From NCBI GenBank assembly GCA_950022655.1, contig OX465580.1, positions 44,266,028-44,330,027 of the forward strand: a stretch of 64,000 nucleotides of DNA, in the 5' to 3' direction. A program made the translations under genes and the position numbers. Below the pieces are notes generated by a model. That model saw only the letters and a list, made by a program, of their open reading frames with translations. It did not search any database and was not told where the DNA came from. Position 1 is the first letter of the stretch; each line of letters begins with the position of its first letter. This DNA is from Alentia gelatinosa. Taxonomy: Eukaryota > Annelida > Polychaeta > Phyllodocida > Polynoidae. This document shows positions 23,810 to 35,627 of the stretch, piece by piece.

Positions 23810-24718
23810 AAATAAAACCAGGGGAAGACCAGATTGGATCGTAAAAACGAGGTTCGTTGGGCCTTTAATGAAAAGAAAGGTTGTGTAATGGCATGGTGCA
23901 AATATGTAAAGAAATCTGTTGATTAAACTGGGTCCCACCCGGCACACATCGGCCCTCTGTGTTCTAGCTCCAAGGTAAGAATTATGATTCATAATATATC
24001 TTTTTAAGTAAAACTTTATTGTGTTAAAACAAGATTACTGTTTACAGATTTACTCTAGTCTTGGCGCTTGACATAACAATACAGTTGGGCTGATAGAGAC
24101 AATTAGATGGTGTCGAAGCTAATACACAAAGTAACAAAGTAACAAAGGCCGTCAAGCATATCACCTATGCACTTTCCACCTCAGTGAACTCAGTAAAGAG
24201 GCTTTACTGGGTGGCTCTTCCTGAAGATCTGCCACTCTTGCCCATGGCGTCCTTTCTCTTGCTTAAACTTTATACTTAAATAAAGTCTCCTTCCTTTATT
24301 TCTGCCATAATGTACAATTCGATGTGGTTAATGATGACGGAATATGTATCCTGTATGATCTAATTGACAATCGCTTAACAATTTCTTTGCATTTCCAGTA
24401 GAGGTCTTGCAGGCTTGTGTCGTTGATTTACTGATAATTCCCCCATCATTGTCATTGTTTGCTCCATTGAAGAAATATCCATATCAACCCAAGAGGTGTG
24501 CAATTAAGGTACATATCTCTACACATATTTCTTTACTAACACATTTCCGGATCTTTTATAACTTAAACAATCTATGATTCACTCGTCTTATTGCATCGTC
24601 TTTACTCTTTTCCCATCTCAAGTTTTTATGTAGATGGATTCCTAGGTAGGTGAATGATTTACCGTATATTAATCTAGTGTTGCTTTTACAGTAATCTGGT
24701 GTTGTTTTTACAGATTTT
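23810..24718. other. Non-coding gap
   Basis: No gene seen. A partly duplicated phrase TGTTG(C/T)TTTTACAG at 24,679 and 24,701 lies just left of the next MITE. Confidence 0.45.
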
Positions 24719-25003
24719 AAGGCCTGGCGTCCACCTACTACGATAGAAATTTAGACCTACCGATATGGCACCGATACAAAAAGTCAATATCGGAGACATA
24801 TCGCGAAGGTGCAAAAACGTAGACATATGTCTAGACATGCCAACCCACAACGCATTGCATGTGGTTTTTATCGGTGTATAATGCAAAAACGTGGTCAACG
24901 GCCCTGATAGTAGGTGACCTTCCGACGCGATTTTGATTTTTTTTCCGGAGGTGCATCGTATACCATATCGGAGCCATATCGTAGTAGGCGGACGCCGGGC
25001 CTT
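24719..25003. mobile_element. MITE, 285 bp
   Basis: The 27-bp terminal inverted repeats begin AAGGCC(T/C)GGCGTCC and end CCTACTACGATA, with two mismatches between ends (24,719-24,745 and 24,977-25,003). The 9-bp word TTACAGATT lies at both edges (24,708-24,716 and 25,002-25,010). Taking the inverted repeats as termini, the outer 9 bp are ACAGATTTT and ACAGATTGC. A 9-bp duplication would suggest a Mutator-like or similar element, but the offset leaves this open. The interior is non-coding with CGATAT-type palindromic words. Confidence 0.85.
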
Positions 25004-25768
25004 ACAGATTGCTCAAGATAGTCTAGTTAATTCAGTTTAGCCTTACACGACGTAAACATTGTGAGTAGAGAAGAGAACAGATATTTCTATAGGTAAAAAC
25101 TCGTCCCACGTACCCGAACAGACACACCACCCATCAGGTACGTCAGGAGCGTCATGCACACGTCATAGGCAGGGTGTAAAGCTTAGTTAAAACTGGGTCT
25201 GGTGCTGATGTTTGTGACAGGTTGTGTTGGTTGAGACATGTTCAGCCCGCGTTCACTGTAGAAAACCCCTGCGGGACCCACAAAGCAGCTGTCTCCCCTT
25301 TCATAGTGCCCAGATTGAACGCATCGGATTAACAGTCGACAGTCCTTTACAGCAATGCTGAAAAAGACTGTAAACCCCACTCGTGTCGGCAAACATCACA
25401 ACTACAGTGGGATCATTTCCATGTCGTAGGTTGTAGCATCCCTCTCTGTCCCACACATCCCCATCATAGACCACGCCAGTCCCACTCTATCCAATCCTTA
25501 TCACACACTGATCCAACCTTTATACCATGCCTATTCCACCCCATCTCATCATTATCCCAACCCTACCCCACCCAATCCCACCTCTATGCAATTTCACCTA
25601 AACCACCACATCTACATTTCCCACTTGCACACACCGATAGCTGTCTCCCGTCGCCTAAACACCGCTGAAGCCTATCCCCTAATTCTGCCCCATCACTAAA
25701 TGCCTAAGCGTAACGTCACGTGGGGTGGGATCACGTGTGACATTGTCACGTGTGACATGGTCATGTAA
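25004..25768. other. Non-coding; unresolved cysteine-containing frame
   Basis: A minus-strand frame at 25,183-25,392 has two cysteines and a GHYERGDSCFVGPAG segment. It could be an exon of an extracellular protein, but clear splice signals in register are lacking. The segment 25,440-25,640 is C/A-rich with CCCACNNC-type words. GTCACGTGTGACAT-like words repeat at 25,731-25,758. Confidence 0.4.
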
Positions 25769-26350
25769 AGGCCCGGCTCCATCAGACTTGCGCGCGTGTG
25801 CGATGCGACGAATCCGTCGCATCGCACATCATGAGATGTTCATGATGTGCGACGGATCCGTCGCACAAGCATGGAGTGCTTCCCAAAATAAGTTTGTATA
25901 AAAGCCTGTTGTATTTGAGTCCATACCTATGTGAGGCCTACATGGTGTGTCCTGTGGGAAATGATTAGCACATACTGGTATGACAGCACCATGTCTCAAA
26001 AGGTGTGATAACATAACAAGCTGTGAAAACGGAAGGCTCTGACTGTAGGTGTAAAGCTGTGTCTATTTTTTTCTTTTTCCTTTCCTGAATATAATCATCT
26101 GTGCATACCTTTATGAATATAAATCATATCTAATATATTTACATTATTAAGCAGTATATATACCACTGGTATCTGAGTATGCCACTAACACTGCGACTAT
26201 TCCGTTGCACCAGTGTGGCATACCCTGTACTTTACTTGAGATTGAGTGCAACAAATCCATCGCAGTTGGTGCAATAAAACAGGGTCGACCGACGTTTATG
26301 GGCTAATAAAAGACATGCAACAAATCCGTCTCTCTGATGGAGCCGGACCT
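25769..26350. mobile_element. Harbinger-like MITE, 582 bp
   Basis: Terminal inverted repeats AGG(C/T)CCGGCTCCATCAGA (18 bp, one mismatch) are flanked on both sides by TAA (25,766-25,768 and 26,351-26,353). A 3-bp TAA duplication fits PIF/Harbinger elements. Near the left end are stacked palindromes: 14-bp arms at 25,797-25,810 and 25,815-25,828, then CATCATGA/TCATGATG, then a perfect 20-bp palindrome at 25,847-25,866. Related words, GCAACAAATCC(A/G)TC, recur near 26,248 and 26,318. There is no transposase, so it is non-autonomous. Confidence 0.85.
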
Positions 26351-26353
26351 TAA

Positions 26354-29172
26354 CACCCCGTTATTGATATTGACGGCCTATCATATGATATACGCTTTCT
26401 CATTATTCTTGTCATATGTTCAGAACGAGACTGGACGAGAAGGCAGCACGTGACATGGCACCTCTAGGATTTCAGGCAGATGTCAGCTTGTTGATCCATG
26501 TCCCTGGAATTATAACATGAAATGTTCAGTGCCAAGTCAGATATAATAGGCATAAGGCATTCCGAACAAAGGATTAAGGGACCAATGTAGGTCGACTAAA
26601 TTATCAGAACGTCGGCTGCTATTTACAAGAGGTTAATTCTACAGCAAGACCAATAATGTAAATATCAAATAGGATATATTCACTTTGACAGGGATAACAT
26701 CAGGGGCCAAGTGCATAGAGGACTAAGTTTCCTAATAGACCCTATTGAGGTATCCCATAATTCAGTCTGTTTACAAGTTCCGGTGTTCGCTGGTTGCCGA
26801 CATTGAATGGTGATAGACCCTTGAACAATTATCCAGTTAACAGTTTCTATAAATATTCAAATTGGAAATCCGATGTTAGAAATGAAAATTTCAGCTATTT
26901 CTACATATCAAACCAAAATTATATTCAGGTTCCCCAGATATAAATGGGAAAACTATAGTTGATGTGGTCGTAGTGTGCCCAGTCAGTCGCGAGCGGAACT
27001 TTATTTATCGGGGCGATAATGGGGAGTTTAGTAACCTCTGGATGGCGTATGTTAGCATTAACCCCTTTGGCTAAGACGGAGAACATAAACAGCAAACTCT
27101 TCAGGATCCTATCTTAAATGACACTGCGCAAAAAATCCACGGTATAGTATATCTCACAATACTAAACGTCACCCTGGGAAGCAGGTACACTCTTTAGATA
27201 TCCCCTGGACACCAATTCACTCTGGGATCTTTGTTAACACGTCTGTCATGACTAGTGTTCTGTCTGACCTTCCACTGCTCTATGATTTCTTACTGTTAGT
27301 CACTTCTCTCTGTCTCTACCTTGGCTGTCAATAGCTGAGCCTAGTTCCCCATCCTGACGCTCACACATCCAAAAGACCCTGTCCCCTATCCCCTAGATGT
27401 AGTCTATTACTGTTAGATGAGAAACAGCACTACATACAATGTTCACCATGCAGAACCAATCCCTAATTGATTCCTGATGCTCATGATACAGGTGAGCCAC
27501 CAGTTCCTGGAACCGGGCCCACTAGAGTTTGTCCTTTACTAAACCCTGTTCCACACCGCTGCTCTCAAATCTACTCCTGCTCACCGCCAGACTCCCTGTG
27601 TCTATCTAACTGTCCCGTGGCCCGATCATCATCAAATCACCTGATCTGACGTTTGACCATGAGATGATGATGGTGATCATTCCCAGGTGATGCTGGCTAC
27701 TCTCAGCTGCCCCTTTTTATTCCCCTCTTCAGCTTTTAGAACCTTCCAAAAGCTTAGTCAGCCTGATGCAATATCCAATACCTCTACCTTATGTCTGCTT
27801 TGTGACACCTACATCATCATCAGTCATCCTGGAAAATGGCACCAGCCCTTTGATGACTCACTATAAAACTCAACTATATCGCATACCCTCAATGGTGATC
27901 AGAGTGCTCATTTCTGATATATTGTTACATTCCACAATATCTGTATGTTTCACGTATTATTTCATGCTTCATTCTATTATTGAAAGACATATTGGCTATC
28001 GATGGTGTTATTGAGAGAGATGACTATGGGCGATGTCTGAGGGAAGCAAGGATAATGACCTGGGGGAAGTAGAAGATAATCCAGATATTTGATGACATCC
28101 CACAAACATTATAGACATCTAGACGATCTAATATGGACTCTGGGATGCGGTGATTGTGAAGATATGGGGTTAAGCGCGGGGGTATTTAGGGTAGACATGG
28201 AAAGCCCCTAGTGTGCCCCGTGACATCGTCTGCCAATGCGCTGTCCATGTTGGGCTTTGGTGTCCCCAAGGACGGCGGGGACGAACCTGTCGGCCTTCAC
28301 TTCTACTCCTGTCAACAAAACGGCCGACAGCCCTTCCCACAGTTATTGACTATCCTCTTCTATTTATAGCATCGCCGCCAGAGGGAGTAAATTCGAGTAC
28401 CCAGAATTCCCTCTCCCTCTGTTGGTGGCGGAAAAAGACGCGATAGCTAGTCATCGGTATTCATATCTATTGGATTGTGTTGAGCTCACGATACACGGGC
28501 CGTATAGCGCTGCCACGACTTATCCGGACTTATGTGGTCTGGATGAATATATTCGTGCATCATACTTGTCTGGTCGATCGAGTCTGGAAAAGTCTGTGGT
28601 TGTTTTAGTTCTTTTGAAACGCACAGCGGACGACTCAGACTGATTTGGCCGGAAATGCTCCAGAAGCACCTCGTGTCTTGAGTCTACAGTAGTCATATCA
28701 TTAGCAGTATCACTGCTACAGGGGACATATCAGGGAACAATAGATTATCATGCGGCTGACGGAATACACATTAATATGACGAAACACAATTGTCTTAATA
28801 TCTACAGATAAATGGCATTTGAATATCAATCCGTTACAGACGATGTGTATTGTTCAAGACTGAGTTTGACTAGCCTGATATCTGTGCGTGTTTCACACCC
28901 CTGAAGACCTGATAGGAATAAGGGAAAACGTGGGGACTGAGCCTGTAAGGACGGCCCTTCGAGGTATTTTGTCCACACAAAATATGTCCCTCCACCTCAG
29001 GCGCCGGGACGTATTTCATGGGACCTCTAACGGCACCCCTACGGACATATTCTTATTATTAGATACCTTAAATCGATGGAAAAAAGCTACTTTATTCACT
29101 TACTAAGTCGCCCACTGACGGTCCATTTTTTGGTGGTAATTCACTACGACCCGCTGCCGCATACAGTAAATC
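26354..29172. other. Non-coding, one short hairpin
   Basis: No recognised gene. An imperfect hairpin with GCCGCCAGAGGGAG and CTCCCTCTGTTGGTGGCGG arms lies at about 28,372-28,432. GC-richer sequence at 28,200-28,450 and 28,910-29,050 has open frames on both strands without motifs. Confidence 0.4.
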
Positions 29173-29400
29173 CTAAAGCCGGAAACACACAAAGCGAGAA
29201 ACATCAGCAATCTCCGGAATCGCCAACACAAAATGGCCTATATGTGAGACATTATTTCATAGCAAGTTTCTCCCTCCAATAATTGAGCGTCTCCGAAGCA
29301 ATAATCAGATCAAATATGAAATAATAGCTTAGAAACAGGCCATTTTGTGTTGGCGATTCCGGAAATTGCTGTTCCTCGCTTGGTTTATCTCCGGCTTTAG
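29173..29400. mobile_element. Fold-back MITE, 228 bp
   Basis: Arms of about 87 bp (29,173-29,260 and 29,315-29,400) are close reverse complements. Shared words include CTAAAGCCGG, CGGAATCGCCAACACAAAAT and ATTATTTCATA. The ends read TA-AAGCCGG and CCGGCTT-TA, consistent with insertion into TA (Tc1/mariner-like), though the palindrome makes the exact edge ambiguous. Confidence 0.85.
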
Positions 29401-29641
29401 CTTGGAGAGTGAGAGTGACCCTGTGACGTCATCGGTTAAATTTGTTCGCAGGTCTGGTTTGATTAACAACACTTCGAAGGTCGGAGGGTGTATGATACAA
29501 TTGTTGTAGTGGGGAATTGTCCTTATTGGGCTTTTGTATATGATGCTGGATGTTTGTTTATCTTACAGTAATCTCCACAGGTTAGTAATGTTTGGCGTCC
29601 TCATTTCGATCGTTTATCACTGAGTCGACACCTTTGGTCGG

Positions 29642-29677
29642 TAAAGCGGATACCTCGCGTAAAGCGGATACTTCGCG
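29642..29677 (+). repeat. Two 18-bp tandem units
   Basis: TAAAGCGGATACCTCGCG is followed at once by TAAAGCGGATACTTCGCG, with a degenerate third start. Further GCGGATA / TGTCCGC-like words lie to 29,725. Confidence 0.8.
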
Positions 29678-30148
29678 TAAGCGAACACTTTGGTCCGGAA
29701 CGGGGGATGTCCGCTTACCCGGGGATCTACTGTACTACACCTATAGCAGTGGTTAGAATTTCATTGACGTGAGTTCTGCACATAGATCTCTCACATTAAT
29801 GCCTATGTGGAAAGGTGAGTTAAGATTAAAGTTCTAATGTTCATTTCAATCACCTTATGTGGTCAACAGATATTTGTGTCTTGACTCGAGTCAATACGAA
29901 CAACTTTTGAGACTAAGACCTTGGACCAAGGCCTCTGTCCTGACAAAGGATGGAAATCAGCTTGAGGATTCCTTTTATTACCTTCCTTATGAGGAGAGAG
30001 AAACAAAAACAGCAATGAGCCAATAACAAAAGCACGACTTACTTGTCTCCCCAATATTAAGAAATGTATGTCCCTGTTATATACTATTCATTCCACTATT
30101 GCTCTTAAATCCACATACATCCGCCAACCCCGAATCTCGCATACTTAC

Positions 30149-30343
30149 ACTCCCAATTGTTCCATACAGCTGTGTTGATTCCATCAGACACAGACAATCC
30201 CTCTGTAAACACGTAGGCCAGTTTTCCATCCCAACGGGCATAGTATACCCGGCCCCACCCACACACCCGCAGCGTGCTGTGCTCATTAACCCGAGATGAG
30301 TCTATAAATAACTGGCAGCCCGGAGCACCTCCTCCGATAGAAC
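30149..30343 (-). CDS. Candidate host exon, phase 1-1, unknown protein
   Basis: Read on the minus strand, this 195-base stretch is open throughout. It is bounded by a pyrimidine-containing acceptor (CCCTTTGTCTCAG) and a strong donor (GTAAGTATG). It begins two bases into a codon and ends one base into the next, so it is a symmetric phase 1-1 exon, the type common in extracellular modular proteins. It would give about 64 residues, starting SIGGGAPGCQLFID and including ARWDGKLAYVFTEG and GINTAVWNNWE, with two cysteines. I do not recognise the domain. No initiator or neighbouring exon in compatible phase is proven. It may be an internal exon of a secreted or membrane protein, or a decayed copy of one. 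Confidence 0.45.
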
Positions 30344-31189
30344 CTGAGACAAAGGGCGCTTTCTCTACTTCTCACAAAAGGGTCGCTGGTGGCCGGCGGC
30401 ATGGGACGTTCTCTAAACAACTGCTACATTCACGGCCAGAAACCAGCGGAAAATGTTCGATTTCTGGGGACTTCAGTACTTAATGACCATGTAGCGTCTA
30501 CAGCTAAGTGGTCCTGTTATATCTCTATGGGTAACTCGTTGTCTGTGCTCAGCCGGCAACCTGGGTTGATCTAGTTCTCTTGTCCTCGGTTGCAGACGAT
30601 TGTTGAGTGTGATCGTCTAGTGAGTCATTAGACTACGGACTTTCTTGTGACTGTTGTAGTTCTTCCTGTTTTCTAGATCATTTGATACCGGGCTCACGCT
30701 AATACGTTAATATGACAACGTCTTTCTACTGAATGCGTGTCAGAAGCGCCATTAGATATGGATAATCAAAAATAGCGTATCCTATACAGAATTGGTTTCC
30801 CATACAATGGGAATTCTACTTTAGTTTATTTTACTCGAGAATACAGCCTTTTTTCATATCATTCAGCATCAGCAGAGTAAGTATGAGTAAAGAAAAATAA
30901 TATTGTGGACAAAAATCAGCATTAACAGGGAAAACATGATGTATTGTAGGTCTGGGGAGTCGGATGAGATGATAGATTAGATTTCCAATAATTTTAATAG
31001 GTCGAAAGCTATTTTTACTTAATATTTCTGACAATGGTTCAACATTCCTTTTACATGGACATCGGCTGATTTCAGTGCCATATAGTGGATGTACAACGAA
31101 CATCTATTTGAAAAAATAAAGATCTTTACCCACTTCACACGGTTTGGCGACTGCCCAATCTCTACAAATGTCCTAAACTACTACATAGG

Positions 31190-31371
31190 TCAGTTCTGGG
31201 GCTCGATGTATTTCGTACTCTCGTTGGCGATGACAGTCCCCACGAAGGAGACCTCCATGGACAAGATTCTCGGCAAGAGCTTGTCAATCACCTTCAATGA
31301 CCCCGATCGTCCATAGGGAGAGGAATCCTCGTTTATAGTCTCGTTCGAGGGGTCCCGAGGACAAAATACAC
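31190..31371 (-). CDS. Candidate exon, unknown protein
   Basis: On the minus strand a good acceptor (TGTTGTCTTTCAG) precedes an open stretch of 60 codons that ends in TGA at 31,190-31,192. It starts in phase 1, like the exon at 30.15-30.34 kb. Codons are often C- or G-ended, unlike the surrounding sequence. The predicted peptide begins VFCPRDPSNETINEDS and ends STKYIEPQN. It has one cysteine and one N-glycosylation-type site (NET), and I do not recognise it. It could be a terminal exon, or it could be spliced earlier at GTACGA within it. The plus-strand frame over the same bases (31,089-31,316) is also open, so the call is tentative. Confidence 0.35.
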
Positions 31372-33796
31372 CTGAAAGACAACATGGAGGGTTTCTAATA
31401 GCTTCAAGTGGTGCCACATAGTGGTATTTTGTGGAACTGATTTCGTCATTTATAATCATAAATGAATCTGACAAAATGTTTTAGACATCCTCCTTTTAAC
31501 TCTTCCAACTTCTATTCAAGTCCATAACTAACATATTTCCACTGGTTTAAATTGGTGAAATTGGCTGTTCTTCTTATTTTTATCCATATCCAAATGGACG
31601 ATACCTCGTGGATCGCCTGCTACAACTGTCCCTCCCCACGATACATTGAATCATTCCGATCGACTGGTATATTAATTTATGATCAAACCATTCACATATC
31701 TCTGAATAACATAGGATGAACAAACATTAACATGGGCGGAAATTGATCCGTTCTGACCATACAATGTGTTGGTAACGTAGGACCACATAAACGGCACATA
31801 TACCATAAGTGGACAAAACTACCTTAGACTGGTACATATTCCCTCCAGTTACCGATAACATGTTTAAAATCAAGTCTCTTGAGATCCTGTACCTGGGGAC
31901 GGGAATTCATGGGCGACAATTATCCCTTTCCATTTTGATTCTTATTGAAATTGGACCTCACCGAGGAGATTTTGCTGGGATACAAAATCCTAGGGGGATT
32001 CGTCTTGTACAAATGTCTTGGGAGTTACATAAATCCGTCCATATGAATGACATTTAAGTAAGAGTTAAAGCTGCGGTAAACCAGTGTCTAGAAACGTTTA
32101 GTCTCTGGGTTAGTGCTGCCGTCACAGTATTTAATATATCGCCTACATGTTTATCGCCTTGATAGGATTTACTATGAAAGGGTAAAGTTGGTTGCTCGCG
32201 TTTTAAGTATATAATGATGAATTGTACTTATTGCCTTGGGATATTCATTTTGAACATACCTTAGAGAAATATCCATAGTCAGTATCAAATGTGTACATAA
32301 TGGGCAGGGTTCGAATCAATCTGATAACTTTATTGGCAGATTAAATAAGTTTGATTCTAAAGACCTGATTCAATACAACCGATTACTCCAGTAATACCAG
32401 TATGGTTACACCATAATGTATTGTCAATAATAACGTCTGGTTAAATATAGACTCTCTTGGTAGACATAAGATAAACGGCAGTCTGTATTGAGACTATTTC
32501 TGCTGGGGTGATAAAGGAAACCTCGGTCATGTTGACAGGCGCTGGTATGGTATGGATCTAGCAAAGTCGATACTTCACACCACCAGTCTATCTTGTATAG
32601 CCTCAAGCCACAGCATATGATACGACCTGAGTTGGTCGATACTTCAACACCCGAAGTCACGTGCTAATGCAAATAACATACATTGGTGACCAACTGGGCA
32701 AATAATATTAATCTTAGGTAATTCGGGCAGTATTGTGACATATCTTCTGCGTCTGTCTTGAATCTAGTACTTGCATGATGAATAAGAACATTTTTGATCA
32801 TTCAATCCAATCACACACGTAACCTGTAAATGCTTATATCCCCCTTCTCCTGCAAGATATAGAGGATGATGCATTTCTGCATGGTGTTATGGAATCATCA
32901 CTGTTCCAGATTTACTTAGATCTGTGAGCCTGATTGTATTTCACAGTTTTTCGTATACCAACTTGCATGAACAGGGTAAAAACAGGGAGAGTTGATTGCA
33001 AACCTGCCTCACCTTGCCTCAAAGAATCACCCACCATGAATGGGTTAACTCTATATCTCTATCCATAAAGTGTACATCAACAACTCTCTGAAAACTGACA
33101 ATTAACTGGAGAATGTGTTGACATGGAATTCTCCTGTTATTACTGAATTATATATAAGAAAGCCACATGTAAATGTTTTATGCTATTTTCTAGTTATTCC
33201 TTATCTGTTTTATTAAGATTTTTCCAAATCCAGCTATCGTAAGTAATTCTACTATAACGACCTTATTATTCAACTCAAGTCAGTTAAGTGGAGATTAAGA
33301 ATCAATAATAAATATGCGATTCATAACCACTGCCTTACAGTATATTGTCTATATTCTAACTAAAAAAATGAACTAGTTATAACAGGGATTCCTACCGTTC
33401 CATGAGAACGGGCCATTGCGACGAGGTGGTACGACCGCTCTATTCGAAAATGTTTTTTCTCGAACGGACGTAAAAAATCATGGCGACTGGAAAAGCCTGT
33501 GTGTCCTGTTGTATTTGGAACGGTCGCTCGAGTCCAAGTTGTCTTTGGACACACCGGTTCCAATATGGATATAGGAGTTTTTTTCTCTTTTTTCTTAGCG
33601 TTTGGGAGTTTTTGGCTTGGCTATTGTTTATGCCATATAACTTAATAAACTATTAAATGCCCAAACTGCTTCATCTCCTTATTCCATGTATTACTATTAT
33701 ATTATACATTATTTAATTGTATCATTATATTTGATAACAACTCAGCAAAGCCTAGAAGCATTTATGTTAGGAATATACCCAATATATTCACATACT
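31372..33796. other. Non-coding
   Basis: No recognised gene. Short duplicated words, GTGTTGAAGTATCGAC and GTGTGAAGTATCGAC in reverse complement, lie near 32,640 and 32,570. An ACCGTTCC / GGAACGGT pair flanks 33,393-33,525. GGTTCGAATC near 32,308 resembles a pol III B box but has no A box. Confidence 0.4.
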
Positions 33797-33810
33797 GAGA
33801 GAGAGAGAGG

Positions 33811-33851
<41 letters not shown>
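33797..33851 (+). repeat. (GA)n microsatellite
   Basis: GAGA-rich run with a few interruptions (GGG, AAA). Frames over it are artefacts. Confidence 0.95.
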
Positions 33852-33854
<3 letters not shown>

Positions 33855-35209
33855 GCTACACCACGTGGTTTACACATGTTAACACATGACGAATACAAAA
33901 TCCTATGTTGGCAACAAAACATAGTCATTGACATTTTCAACGATTTTGATTCATATTATTTGAGTATCTAACCATCACCTCGAATTTCGCCATCACGTCG
34001 CATTTCGCAGGGGAAGGGCGATGGCACGTAGTCTACGATTGTCAATAAGGCCGGCTATCAAAATAATATATCAAATTCAAAATATATCATTTGGGTGGAC
34101 TTTGGGGACCCCTTTTCAGTAGTGTTGGTGATACCACTGTGATTCCTCTCTGACATGATCTCTCGTACACGTACAAAGTATAGTATATACATTACATTGT
34201 GTTGGGGTTTGGGGATGAGTGAAGGATGCAGTTGCACGTTATCTAAAGTGGTTGTTAGATGCTGTGCGTCGGTCGTGTCAGAGGGTTCGCCGCAAAATTG
34301 ATTTGGTGAAAGCCCTCAAGAGTCATCCCTGAAGGCACCAGATGGCACCAGGGGTCATTGGTACCAGACGGGCCCGCTAGAAGGTGCCACCAATCTGTTT
34401 CCTGTCACATGACAAAGCGGAAGCTCTCAGCCAGCCCCAGTGCGTGGCGCTGTCCCTTAGTCGGGGTCCTGATAGCTTTAAAGGCATGGCCGATTGAGAG
34501 ATAGTGGATTGTTTTTTTACCAGTCTCCAAATGGGCGGGGAATAGACTCGATGGCTTTTGCCTCTTGAACGTTTCTCATTTTGCTTCAAGTCCGCCTTCA
34601 AAAAGGAAGAAAAAAGGGAAAAAATAAACGGGATGAAATAACTTAAAGGAATCCCATTAGGATAGCGTAGCTTCGATACAATTTACTTTGATTTTTTAAA
34701 TTTAGATTTTCCGAGTGGGAAGAGAACCAGAATCCAATTTGAAACGGAAGGGTCTCCTTACCTTATTCGAGCCTTGTTTTGAATATTACCACTGGTGAGG
34801 CATGAGGCAAACTGAACCAGGTAGTCTTGGGGTATTGAAACTTGAGATCATAGGAGAAACATTTAAGGGTTATTTACTTAACTTATTACTTTATTCAGCT
34901 ACTTCACTACTGAGCATTTAGATTATACATTGCAATTGAACTAAATTTCTTGACAATCCGAATCTGTGTAAATTTCAGCAAGGGGGGGGGGGGGGATTTC
35001 TGAATCATATCAGGCACACTTTGAATTATCGATGCGAAAGGAAGATGCGTATCTGGTTACATATGGCCCAAAACCCAGGTAGTTATTTAACAAAACATAT
35101 TTTTTTAATCCATTCCTTACCGCACTGTCAACAACGAAGACAAAGTAAATAGCATAAAACAATAATACTATGATGTGCAAAAAAAGGAAGGGGGTGAATA
35201 ATTTAATGA
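33852..35209. other. Non-coding; poly(G) run
   Basis: No gene is supported. A homopolymer G run lies at about 34,981-34,995. A GC-richer patch at 34,320-34,600 has no recognisable motif. Confidence 0.45.
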
Positions 35210-35399
35210 TAGATAGTGCCATAACCTACCGGTTTGGTTGTGAAACAGGCCCGTCTGCGGCCTGTTTGGACGTTGTCAGTAGAGACAGACTCAGGGCAGA
35301 CCTACCCACCACTGACCGCTCATTATCACATACCCTCCGGCTGGGGCTTTCTCTAAATACTCCAATAGCCATCACTAGGTGCAATCGACCAATAGCCTC

Positions 35400-35627
35400 A
35401 GTCCTCCGCTCCCCCTTCACATCACGCCGGTACCGCTGGCGGAAGTCGCGTGCCCTCAGTCACGCGGCACGCATGCGCAAAGGGAACGCTTGGTAACGTC
35501 GACCGGAAGTTGTAATGATGCAGAATGGCGCCGACGCGGTGCCCATCGGTGGACATGAGCTAACGAGGGTTGAGATTGGCAATTAGGCTCGGGACATCTC
35601 GCCGGAGCTCACGGCAGACGAGGCCTG
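35400..35627 (+). promoter_or_regulatory. CpG-rich promoter/leader-like segment
   Basis: It is CpG-rich against AT-rich surroundings. GCATGCGC (NRF1-like) lies at 35,471-35,478, ACCGGAAGT (ETS-like) at 35,502-35,510, and AATGGCGCC (YY1-like) just after. Two ATGs at 35,515 and 35,518 open a 23-codon frame ending TAG near 35,585. A splice donor CTG|GTGAGA follows at 35,627. This arrangement is usual for housekeeping-type first exons on the plus strand. No downstream coding exon is identified, so it could also be a decayed or non-coding first exon. Confidence 0.4.

Noticed and set aside
32300..32325. GGTTCGAATC resembling a pol III B box
   Set aside because: No A box or tRNA fold is visible upstream at the right distance.
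33686..33889. 67-codon frame with an RE-repeat domain
   Set aside because: Translation of the GA microsatellite.
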